Source: Flavobacteriales bacterium UBA972
GTDB lineage: Bacteria; Bacteroidota; Bacteroidia; Flavobacteriales; Schleiferiaceae
Direction of reading: 5' to 3'
Length of the DNA stretch: 6,115 bases
Assembly: GCA_002292855.1 (NCBI GenBank)
Contig: DBBY01000062.1
Span: 1 to 6,115, forward strand
Positions 1-5,982 of the stretch are shown piece by piece. The translations under genes were made by a program, and so were the position numbers. The first letter of the stretch is position 1. Every line of letters starts with the position of its first letter. The notes under the pieces are model-generated. The model made no database searches. It saw only the letters and a list, made by a program, of their open reading frames with translations, and had not been told where the DNA came from.

Positions 1-1
1 A

Positions 2-1432
2 CTGGAACTGGCCTATACGCTGGCAGACGGGCTGGAGTATCTGCGCACCGGACTTTCTTCGGGCCTCGACATCGACGAATTCGCTCCGCGACTCAGCTTC
101 TTTTGGGCCATTGGGATGGACTTTGTGACCGAAGTGGCCAAACTCCGCGCCGCTCGGGCACTCTGGGACCGAATCGTGGCTTCTTTCAATCCCAAAAATC
201 CCAAGAGCCGAGTCCTCAGGGCGCACTGCCAGACCTCGGGATGGAGCCTGACCGAGCAGCAGCCCTACAACAACGTTACGCGCACTGCCATTGAAGCCAT
301 GGCAGCAGCATTGGGCGGAACCCAGTCCCTTCATACCAATGCGCTCGACGAGGCCATTGCCTTGCCTACGGATTTTTCGGCGCGAATCGCCCGCGAAACG
401 CAGATTCGCATTCAAGAACGCAGCGGGATCACCCGCTTTGTGGATCCCCTTGGCGGCAGCATCGCCGTTGAGCAACGCTGCGCACAGCTCATGGAACGCG
501 TGGAGGAACTCTTGGAAGAAGTAGAAAAGCTCGGGGGAATGACCAAGGCCATTGAGGCAGGGCTGCCCAAGCTCCGCATCGAAGAAGCCGCTGCCATCAA
601 GCAGGCTCGCCTTGACTCGGTGCAGGACGTGCTCGTTGGCGTGAATGCCTTTAAATCCGACGACGAAACCCATCTCGAAATTCTCGAGGTTGACCAAACG
701 GCGGTGCTGGCCAACCAGATTGAACGCCTCAAGACCCTTAAGGCAGGCCGCAACCCCAATGCCGTCGCACTGGCGCTTGAAGCCTTGGAGTCTGCTGCGC
801 GCAGCGGCCAGGGCAACCTGCTGCTGCTGAGCGTAGAAGCAGCAAGGGTACGGGCTACCTTAGGGGAGATTTCTGACGCCCTTGAGCGCGCCTTTGGCCG
901 CTACCAGGCTCGACTTAATATGGTACACGGAGTTTATGCACGCGAATCCACCTCCGACGGCAAACTGGCCGAGGTGCGGTCGCTTGCCGACCAGTTTGCG
1001 GCCCGCTACGGTCGCCGTCCCCGCTTGCTTGTAGCTAAAATGGGGCAAGACGGCCACGATCGCGGAGCTAAGGTTATTGCCACCGGCTTTGCCGACGTGG
1101 GCTTTGATATTGATCTGGGTCCGCTATTTCAGACGCCCGAAGAGGTCGCGCAGCAAGCCATTGAAAACGACGTGCATTGGGTTGGTGTGAGTTCACTCGC
1201 CGCGGGCCACAAGACCCTGGTTCCCCAGCTGTTGCAGGCCCTTGCGAAGGCCGGGCGTGGCGACATTCAGGTGGTCGTGGGCGGAGTTATTCCCCGCCAA
1301 GACTACGAATCGCTGCTCGCAGCAGGTGCTTCTGCAGTTTTTGGCCCCGGAACGCCGGTGCTTGAATCTGCAGCCAGCCTGTTGAAGAAGGCGCTGAAGC
1401 TCCCCGCCGCAAACGAAACGTCGAATTCATGA
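2..1432 (+). CDS. mutB: Methylmalonyl-CoA mutase large (catalytic) subunit, 5'-truncated
   Basis: Adenosylcobalamin-dependent mutase that interconverts (R)-methylmalonyl-CoA and succinyl-CoA in the cytoplasm. The frame is open from base 2 and gives 476 visible residues; the family's catalytic subunit is about 700-750 residues, so roughly a third is missing upstream, including the SGYH segment with the catalytic Tyr/His that should lie about ten residues before the edge. Visible residues 1-50 (LELAYTLADG, then RLSFFWAIGM) and 89-125 (YNNV, GGTQSLHTNALDEA; His111) are TIM-barrel substrate-domain motifs. The C-terminal cobalamin-binding domain spans about 335-465: DGHDRG at 350-355 with cobalt-ligand His352, SSL at 397-399, and GG at 427-428. 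An intact B12 domain identifies the large subunit rather than the B12-non-binding small subunit. The stop overlaps the meaB start (ATGA). A small-subunit gene (mutA) may lie upstream, but this cannot be seen. Codons 116-118 (Met) are internal, not the start. Confidence 0.97.
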   Translation: MELAYTLADGLEYLRTGLSSGLDIDEFAPRLSFFWAIGMDFVTEVAKLRAARALWDRIVASFNPKNPKSRVLRAHCQTSGWSLTEQQPYNNVTRTAIEAMAAALGGTQSLHTNALDEAIALPTDFSARIARETQIRIQERSGITRFVDPLGGSIAVEQRCAQLMERVEELLEEVEKLGGMTKAIEAGLPKLRIEEAAAIKQARLDSVQDVLVGVNAFKSDDETHLEILEVDQTAVLANQIERLKTLKAGRNPNAVALALEALESAARSGQGNLLLLSVEAARVRATLGEISDALERAFGRYQARLNMVHGVYARESTSDGKLAEVRSLADQFAARYGRRPRLLVAKMGQDGHDRGAKVIATGFADVGFDIDLGPLFQTPEEVAQQAIENDVHWVGVSSLAAGHKTLVPQLLQALAKAGRGDIQVVVGGVIPRQDYESLLAAGASAVFGPGTPVLESAASLLKKALKLPAANETSNS

Positions 1433-2409
1433 ACGGACCCGTTTGGACGGCGCCCGAGTGGGCCGAGGGAATTCGCCGCGGCGACCGAGCCTTTGTCGGG
1501 CGGGCCCTGAGCCTGGTCGAAAGCCATTTGCCGGGCGACAAGGAGCGCGCCGCAGCGCTTTTTGATTGCCTCGGTCCGCCGCCTCAAGGGAGCTTTCGCT
1601 TGGGGATTACGGGGAATCCCGGGGCGGGCAAAAGCACGCTGACCGAAGCCTTGGGCCTTCGCTGGGCAGAGTCTGGAGTCAAGGTGGCAGTGCTGGCAGT
1701 GGATCCCTCGAGCAGCAAGCACCACGGAAGCATTTTGGGCGACAAGACCCGCATGGAGGGCCTGAGCCGCCACCCCAATGCCTTCATTAGGCCCACGGCC
1801 AGCGGCGGGCAGATGGGCGGAGTGGCGGCCTCGACACGCGAGGCTATTCAAATTCTAGAGCATGCGGGCTACCAACGCATCGTGCTTGAAACGGTGGGGG
1901 TTGGCCAGAACGAAACCGACGCGATTAACTACGTTGACGGTTTGCTGCTGCTGGCCTTGCCCAATGCGGGCGACGAGGTGCAGGGCATTAAGCGCGGAAT
2001 TATGGAGTGCGCCGACCTGGTGGCCGTGAATAAATGCGACGGAGCCTTTGCCGCGGCGGGCCAGCAGGCAGCCCAGCAGCTGAGCCAAAGCCTTGGGTGG
2101 TTCTCTCGCAGCGACCAGTGGATTGTTCCGGTGCTGCAGGTCAGTGCTTTAGAAGGCCATGGTTTAGACAAGCTCATGGAGGCTTTGGACCGCTTTGAGC
2201 GCTGGACGAGGGGCACGGGCGAGATGGACCTAAGGCGTGCAGCGCAGCGCGAGCTGGAGTGGAAGTCTGGTTGGGATGCGCATTTGAGGGCCTGGGCCAG
2301 TGCTGACCCAGGCATTCAGGAGGCTTATCGGGAAGCGGCCGCCGCGTTCGCGGCGGGACAGGGTGCCGCTGCGGCCTTGGCCGCAGCGTTCCGCAATAAA
2401 AACAACTAA
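1429..2409 (+). CDS. meaB: MeaB/ArgK-family GTPase, methylmalonyl-CoA mutase chaperone
   Basis: A 326-residue SIMIBI-class P-loop GTPase, about the normal family length (roughly 310-330). Known members bind methylmalonyl-CoA mutase, gate adenosylcobalamin loading and protect the enzyme from inactivation; human MMAA is the homologue. Visible motifs are Walker A GNPGAGKS at 62-69, AVDPSS at 90-95, SILGDKTRM at 101-109, ETVGVGQNE at 154-162, GDEVQGIKRGIME at 181-193, guanine-specificity NKCD at 201-204 and SAL at 239-241. The C-terminal third is helical, as expected for the dimerisation arm, and ends in an Ala-rich stretch (303-319). The ATG overlaps the mutB stop by four bases, which implies translational coupling and supports a mutase role over the older arginine-kinase (ArgK) annotation. 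No Shine-Dalgarno sequence is evident. One oddity: Lys-His-His (97-99) precedes GSILGD, where relatives I recall have small residues. The stop overlaps the end of the convergent gene at 2406-2927. Confidence 0.96.
   Translation: MNGPVWTAPEWAEGIRRGDRAFVGRALSLVESHLPGDKERAAALFDCLGPPPQGSFRLGITGNPGAGKSTLTEALGLRWAESGVKVAVLAVDPSSSKHHGSILGDKTRMEGLSRHPNAFIRPTASGGQMGGVAASTREAIQILEHAGYQRIVLETVGVGQNETDAINYVDGLLLLALPNAGDEVQGIKRGIMECADLVAVNKCDGAFAAAGQQAAQQLSQSLGWFSRSDQWIVPVLQVSALEGHGLDKLMEALDRFERWTRGTGEMDLRRAAQRELEWKSGWDAHLRAWASADPGIQEAYREAAAAFAAGQGAAAALAAAFRNKNN
2339..2356. repeat. Perfect inverted repeat, 8-bp arms
   Basis: CCGCCGCG at 2339-2346 and its exact reverse complement at 2349-2356 flank a central TT. 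It lies in the Ala-rich 3' end of meaB. It can fold as a short GC-rich hairpin in RNA from either strand. No U-tract follows on either strand, so it is not a canonical terminator by itself. Runs of GCN alanine codons make such palindromes easier to form by chance. Confidence 0.6.
2367..2388. repeat. Perfect inverted repeat, 10-bp arms, near the 3' end of meaB
   Basis: CGCTGCGGCC at 2367-2376 is matched exactly by GGCCGCAGCG at 2379-2388 around a central TT. In meaB mRNA it would form a very stable stem 18 bases before the stop codon. The bases after it on the plus strand (TTCCGCAATAAAAACAAC) are A-rich, not T-rich, so this is not a textbook intrinsic terminator for meaB. It might serve as a 3' stability or pausing structure for either convergent transcript. 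It encodes Ala-Ala-Ala-Leu-Ala-Ala-Ala, so codon choice may also explain it. Confidence 0.65.
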
Positions 2410-2927
2410 AATTCTTGGCCCACCTCAGCCTTGAGGTGCACGAGGGCTGCCTGCGTGGGCAGCTGCTTCATCTCCATCGACGCCGACAAAAGGGCCATAG
2501 AAAGTTCCGCGCCGCTTGCCTGCGGATGAAGCCCCGCCGAGACCGTGTTCATTAGCGAAACCATGGCGGACTTTGCCGTCGTAACGTAGTCCCAAACCTC
2601 GCTCGAAACATAGATCTGCTGGCTTAGGTTGTGTTCGTATTCGTCCCTCACGGCCTTTTGAAGAAGCGCAAGGTATTCGGTGTTGGAGAGGCTGCCCGAC
2701 TTCACGCGAACCAGCAGAGAACTCGGATTGATGCGCTCCAAAAAGAGCGCCAGACGCTCGTAGGCCTGGAAGCGCAAGGGCAATGATTGGCGCTGGTTTA
2801 GGGAACGAAGCTCTGCACGGCGACGGCGGTCTTCGTTGTCAAAAAAACTAGACATCATGAGATAGACCGCGATCAAAACGAGCAGAGACGGGAAAACAAA
2901 CCGAAACGTATCAAGAAAAACCTCCAT
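2406..2927 (-). CDS. Conserved membrane-anchored protein of unknown function, Bacteroidota-type
   Basis: A 173-residue protein with no assigned function. Residues 8-28 (FRFVFPSLLVLIAVYLMMSS region) form one hydrophobic N-terminal segment, most likely a membrane anchor, followed by a basic stretch (DNEDRRRRAELR, 30-41), which suggests the remainder is cytoplasmic. The soluble part looks mainly helical and carries LPLRFQAYERLALFLERI (49-66), LLVRV (71-75) and EYEHNLSQQIYVS (96-108), followed by a conserved-looking Trp112. I recognise these signatures from a family of hypothetical proteins widespread in Bacteroidota, which I believe is catalogued as DUF7935; the family number is from memory. There is no catalytic motif. 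The ATG at 2927-2925 has GGAG only one base upstream, too close to act as a normal ribosome site. It ends TAG at 2408-2406, overlapping the meaB stop, and is divergent from aspC. Confidence 0.88.
   Translation of the reverse strand: MEVFLDTFRFVFPSLLVLIAVYLMMSSFFDNEDRRRRAELRSLNQRQSLPLRFQAYERLALFLERINPSSLLVRVKSGSLSNTEYLALLQKAVRDEYEHNLSQQIYVSSEVWDYVTTAKSAMVSLMNTVSAGLHPQASGAELSMALLSASMEMKQLPTQAALVHLKAEVGQEF
2421..2438 (-). terminator. Possible weak hairpin terminator for the minus-strand hypothetical gene
   Basis: CACCTCA (2421-2427) and TGAGGTG (2432-2438) are perfect 7-bp arms around a 4-base loop. Read on the minus strand, the stem is followed by GGCCAAGAATTTTAGTTG and then TTTTTATT, so a T-rich run starts about 8-9 bases after the stem and crosses the gene's own stop codon. 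That gap is longer than in a classic intrinsic terminator, so the call is tentative. On the plus strand no T-run follows, so it should not terminate meaB transcripts in the standard way. Confidence 0.3.
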
Positions 2928-2931
2928 GCTC

Positions 2932-2939
2932 CAAATATC
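2932..2939 (-). promoter_or_regulatory. Possible -7 element for the minus-strand hypothetical gene
   Basis: On the minus strand this reads GATATTTG, one mismatch from the Bacteroidota -7 consensus TAnnTTTG. It ends four bases before the ATG at 2927, so transcription would start at or very near the start codon. With one mismatch and no identified -33 element the evidence is weak; the layout mirrors the better plus-strand element at 2961-2968. Confidence 0.25.
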
Positions 2940-2960
2940 GGGTCGATTGGATCAATATCG
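2934..2960. repeat. Direct repeat AATATCG, 20-bp period, in the divergent promoter region
   Basis: AATATCG occurs at 2934-2940 and again at 2954-2960, exactly 20 bases apart, close to two turns of the helix. Both copies lie in the 45-bp region between the divergent starts, and an imperfect dyad GATTGGATC (2945-2953, GAT/ATC arms) lies between them. The spacing would place two protein-binding sites on one face of the DNA. The repeat is short and could be chance; no cognate regulator is encoded in the window. Confidence 0.3.
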
Positions 2961-2968
2961 TACTTTTG
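2961..2968 (+). promoter_or_regulatory. Putative Bacteroidota -7 promoter element upstream of aspC
   Basis: TACTTTTG matches the Bacteroidota primary-sigma -7 consensus TAnnTTTG at all six specified bases. It is followed four bases later by the GTG start of the aminotransferase gene. I see no good TTG/TTTG -33 element at the usual distance of about 20 bases; the only nearby TTG (2947-2949) is 11 bases away, too close. Perfect matches also occur inside coding sequence at 3082-3089 and 4557-4564, so the motif alone is not decisive; its position is the stronger argument. Confidence 0.45.
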
Positions 2969-2972
2969 AACT

Positions 2973-4163
2973 GTGAATTCTCGCTTGTCCAACCGCGTGA
3001 ACGCAATGGCTCTACCCATGACCATTGCGATGGCTAAAAAAAGCCGCGCCCTTCAAGAACGTGGAATTGACATTATCAGCCTAAGTTTGGGCGAACCCGA
3101 CTTTGATACCCCAGAGCTCGCCAAGGCGGCGGGAATTCGAGGAATCGAAGAAAACTTCTCGCACTACATGCCCGTCAGCGGCTATAACGACGTGCGCGAC
3201 GCTGTGGTCCATAAAATGCTGCGCGACAATAAACTAGCCTACCAGCGCAACCAGATTGTGTTGAGTACCGGGGCCAAGCAGTCCATCGCCAACCTCATGA
3301 TGGCCCTGGTAAACCCCGGCGATGAGGTCATTGTGCCAGCACCCTACTGGGTCAGCTACAACGACCTCGCAGAATTTTGCGGCGCAACCGTGGTAATCCC
3401 CGTTGCCGGCCGAGAGCAGGACTTTAAAATCAGCCCTGCCCAACTGCGCGCATCGCTGAGCCCCAAGACGAGGGTTTTGGTTTTTAGCAGCCCCAACAAC
3501 CCCAGCGGGGCCATGTACCGCCAAGACGAGCTCGAAGCCCTTGCAACGGTGCTTCTGGACTATCCCGACGTGGTGGTGATTGCCGACGAAATCTATGAAT
3601 ACCTCAACTTCGGAGAGGTTTCGCACTACAGCTTTGCCCGAATCGAGGGAATGTACGAGCGCACCGCAACGGTCAACGGCATGTCTAAGGGCTATGCCAT
3701 GACGGGCTGGAGGCTTGGCTACATGGCCGCACCCGAGTGGTTGGCCGAAGCCTGCGACAAAATTCAGTCGCAGTTTACCAGCGGCCCCAGCAGCATAAGC
3801 CAGCGCGCTGCCCTAGCCGCCCTTCTGGCGGGGCCTGAACCCATTCAGTACATGGTTGAAGCCTTTAAATCGCGCCGAGACCTCTTCCTAAAAGCCTTGA
3901 GTCATGCGCCTAAACTTGGTATTTCCATGCCTCCGGGGGCCTTTTATGCCTACGTAGATGTTAGAGCCTACTTGAATAGTCGCTACCCAACCTCCAATGA
4001 TTTGGTCATGTACCTTCTGGAGCATGGCGTGGCAGGCGTTCCGGGAGAAGCCTTTGGAACGCCGGGGTACTTGCGATTTAGCTATGCGGCAAGCCAGTCT
4101 GACCTGGATCGCGCCGCGGAACGCATTGTTCAAGCCCTCAACGCGCTCGAAGATGAGTCCTGA
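2973..4163 (+). CDS. aspC: Aspartate aminotransferase-type PLP enzyme (class I, subgroup Ib-like)
   Basis: A 396-residue fold-type I aminotransferase, the normal length for the family, which transfers an amino group between aspartate and 2-oxoglutarate in the cytoplasm using pyridoxal phosphate. Visible motifs are LSLGEPDFDTP (37-47), the GAKQS cofactor-phosphate region (100-104), PAPYWVSYND (122-131) with the ring-stacking aromatic, SPNNPSGA (173-180), ADEIYEYL (204-211) with pyridine-binding Asp205, SKGYAMTGWRLGY (238-250) with Schiff-base Lys239, and YLRFSYA (366-372) with carboxylate-binding Arg368. The pattern resembles Thermus-type subgroup Ib enzymes, some of which also use prephenate, so exact substrates are uncertain. 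GTG at 2973 is chosen because an in-frame TGA lies at 2967-2969 and homologues begin with the same LSxRVNxM segment; ATG 3006 would cut it off. The 3' end overlaps trkH by 11 bases. Confidence 0.93.
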   Translation: MNSRLSNRVNAMALPMTIAMAKKSRALQERGIDIISLSLGEPDFDTPELAKAAGIRGIEENFSHYMPVSGYNDVRDAVVHKMLRDNKLAYQRNQIVLSTGAKQSIANLMMALVNPGDEVIVPAPYWVSYNDLAEFCGATVVIPVAGREQDFKISPAQLRASLSPKTRVLVFSSPNNPSGAMYRQDELEALATVLLDYPDVVVIADEIYEYLNFGEVSHYSFARIEGMYERTATVNGMSKGYAMTGWRLGYMAAPEWLAEACDKIQSQFTSGPSSISQRAALAALLAGPEPIQYMVEAFKSRRDLFLKALSHAPKLGISMPPGAFYAYVDVRAYLNSRYPTSNDLVMYLLEHGVAGVPGEAFGTPGYLRFSYAASQSDLDRAAERIVQALNALEDES

Positions 4164-5982
4164 ATTCCGCGACCGCGTCAATAAGGTGCGCGAGCGAATC
4201 AACCTACGGATTTATGGTAGCAAGGCCTTTGTTACCCAATTTTTAAGGTACCTGAGCGTGCCCCTTTCCCTGGTGTCAGTAGGAGCTCTAATTGCCTCCT
4301 ACGGATATGCCTTGACCGAAGAGCAAACGCAGTGGGTTGGATTCACACTAAAATTCACCATCGGATTTTACATTTTTAAGTACTTCTCCGAACTTTTCTA
4401 CGACTTCAGTCCGGTTGATTACGTGCGCAGAACTCGATTTGAGTTCATCTTGATGGTCTACATGCTTGCCAATATATTGGTAATCAATTTGTTTGGCTTT
4501 GAACTCAATACCGAAATCGGGACTCTAATTGGAGTGGTGCAGTTTTCTGACCTCCTTATGTTTGCGATTCAAACCTATTTTTTGGTCTTTGTTGCCTTGG
4601 AACTCGGCAAGGCCAGCCGTCTGCTGCCGCAGCTTAGAATTAGCCCGCCTGCCCTTCTGGTACTGAGCTTTGGATTGATTACCCTCTTGGGCGCTGGCTT
4701 GCTTTCTATGCCCGAAATGTCGACGAATCCAGGCGGACTTGGGGCAATGGATGCTTTTTTTACCAGTATTTCTGCGGTCTGCGTTACCGGACTCAGCACC
4801 TTTGACGTGTCCACGGTCCTCACCCTCAAGGGTCAGATTGTTTTGCTTGTTTTAATTCAGCTGGGCGGACTCAACTTCATCACCTTTACCGCCATTTTTG
4901 CCCTTTTGGCCAACCCCGGAGTGGGCACCCGATTCAAGAACATTTTGCGGGCCAACTACTCCGTCGACTCCCTCGAGACCAGCGTGCTGCTCACGGGCCA
5001 GATCATTCGGTTCAGTTTGCTTTTTGAATTAATTTCTGCGGTTTTGCTCTTCTTCTCCTGGGGATCCAAGACGTTCTCTAGTGTTAACGAGCAGATCTTT
5101 TTTTCCTTGTTTCACGCGGTCAGCGCATTCAATAACGCGGGATTTTCGCTTTTTCCTGCCGGTCTCGCCGACGCCTCCCTCGGAACCAACATTCCCGTAG
5201 GACTCGTAATTGCCGCCACAATTATTTTGGGCAGCTTGGGATTTAGCCCAATATCGGAACTGTTCTCCCGCCAGGCTTTGCTGAACAGGCGCAGAAGGCC
5301 TTGGGTTCACTTCACGGTAAATACTAAAATTGCCGTTTATGCCACACTGATTCTCGTGCCGGTAGGTACCGTCTTTTTTTACCTCCTCGAGGCCAATTCA
5401 GTCTTGCTCACCATGCCCTCGGGAATTCAATGGTTTCACGCGTTTTTCTCTTCGGTGACCGCACGCACCGCTGGCTTTAACACCATTGATTTTGGAGCCG
5501 TTGGGCTGCCAACCTTGCTGCTAATGATGCTTCTAATGTTCATTGGCGGCTCCTCGGGGTCCACAGCGGGCGGAGTCAAAACAAGCACCTTCACCCTGGT
5601 GTTTTTAAACGCTTTAAACACCATAAGGGGGCGCAAAAGGGTTGAATTATACCGTCAAACTATCTCGGCGGAATTGCTGAATCTCGCCCTAAGTGCCTTT
5701 TTGTTCACCGCTTCCTCGATACTGCTTGGAATTTTTGTTTTGAGCATTACCGACGGACACCTTGGCCTAGCGCGCATTGCCTTTGAGGAGTTCTCGGCCT
5801 TCTGCACCGTTGGACTCTCCACGGGGATTACGCCCCAATTAAGCGACGCAGGGAAAATGGTGCTTATGCTGTCGATGCTTATCGGTCGGATCGGAACCGT
5901 AACCCTCGCTTTTGCGTTAACCGTTAGGCGCAAGGACTCCCAAGAATACCGATACCCCAAAGCAAGCGTTCAAATAGGATAA
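4153..5982 (+). CDS. trkH: TrkH/KtrB-family potassium uptake membrane subunit with N-terminal extension
   Basis: A 609-residue inner-membrane K+-translocating subunit of the Trk/Ktr/HKT superfamily, which normally works with a cytoplasmic TrkA/KtrA nucleotide-binding gating subunit (not in this window). All four selectivity-filter half-loops are present, each with its glycine: VTGLST (211-216), NNAGFS (327-332), TAGFNT (439-444) and TVGLST (552-557). The conserved GGSSGSTAGGVKT loop is at 465-477, GRIGTVTLA lies near the end, and the C-terminus YRYPKASVQIG is family-like. E. coli TrkH has about 480 residues; the extra length is N-terminal, where about four hydrophobic segments (31-52, 61-83, 96-116, 128-150) precede the first core helix at about 166-186. 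ATG 4153 is chosen because the open frame further upstream (from 3997) lies wholly inside aspC and lacks a membrane profile. It overlaps aspC by 11 bases and ubiE by one, implying an operon. The sequence is visibly more A+T-rich than mutB-meaB, as is common for membrane proteins. Confidence 0.95.
   Translation: MSPEFRDRVNKVRERINLRIYGSKAFVTQFLRYLSVPLSLVSVGALIASYGYALTEEQTQWVGFTLKFTIGFYIFKYFSELFYDFSPVDYVRRTRFEFILMVYMLANILVINLFGFELNTEIGTLIGVVQFSDLLMFAIQTYFLVFVALELGKASRLLPQLRISPPALLVLSFGLITLLGAGLLSMPEMSTNPGGLGAMDAFFTSISAVCVTGLSTFDVSTVLTLKGQIVLLVLIQLGGLNFITFTAIFALLANPGVGTRFKNILRANYSVDSLETSVLLTGQIIRFSLLFELISAVLLFFSWGSKTFSSVNEQIFFSLFHAVSAFNNAGFSLFPAGLADASLGTNIPVGLVIAATIILGSLGFSPISELFSRQALLNRRRRPWVHFTVNTKIAVYATLILVPVGTVFFYLLEANSVLLTMPSGIQWFHAFFSSVTARTAGFNTIDFGAVGLPTLLLMMLLMFIGGSSGSTAGGVKTSTFTLVFLNALNTIRGRKRVELYRQTISAELLNLALSAFLFTASSILLGIFVLSITDGHLGLARIAFEEFSAFCTVGLSTGITPQLSDAGKMVLMLSMLIGRIGTVTLAFALTVRRKDSQEYRYPKASVQIG

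Noticed and set aside
1..115. Possibility that mutB starts at the internal Met codon at 116
   Set aside because: The same frame is open back to base 2 and encodes conserved mutase sequence (LELAYTLADG, RLSFFWAIGM), so the gene is cut by the window edge rather than starting at 116.
412..816. 134-codon minus-strand open frame inside mutB
   Set aside because: It is a low-complexity Ser/Arg/Ala translation opposite conserved mutase sequence, typical of a shadow frame.
1303..1851. 182-codon open frame on the minus strand across the mutB end and meaB start
   Set aside because: It lies wholly opposite two confidently identified genes whose motifs are intact, and its translation has no recognisable domain. 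Long antisense frames are common opposite GC-rich genes.
3082..3089. TAAGTTTG, a perfect TAnnTTTG match inside aspC
   Set aside because: It is within the codons for the conserved LSLGEPD motif, with no gene start nearby. About one such match per strand is expected by chance in a window this size.
3234..3626. 130-codon minus-strand open frame inside aspC
   Set aside because: It lies opposite the PLP-binding core of the aminotransferase; no family signature and no promoter or ribosome-site support.
3997..4152. Upstream in-frame extension of trkH (start at 3997)
   Set aside because: The extra 52 codons lie inside aspC in another frame, are hydrophilic and Cys/Arg-rich, and do not resemble a TrkH N-terminus. 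ATG 4153 gives a normal operon overlap.
4557..4564. TATGTTTG, another perfect TAnnTTTG match, inside trkH
   Set aside because: It is internal to a continuous coding region and no downstream start would benefit; treated as chance.
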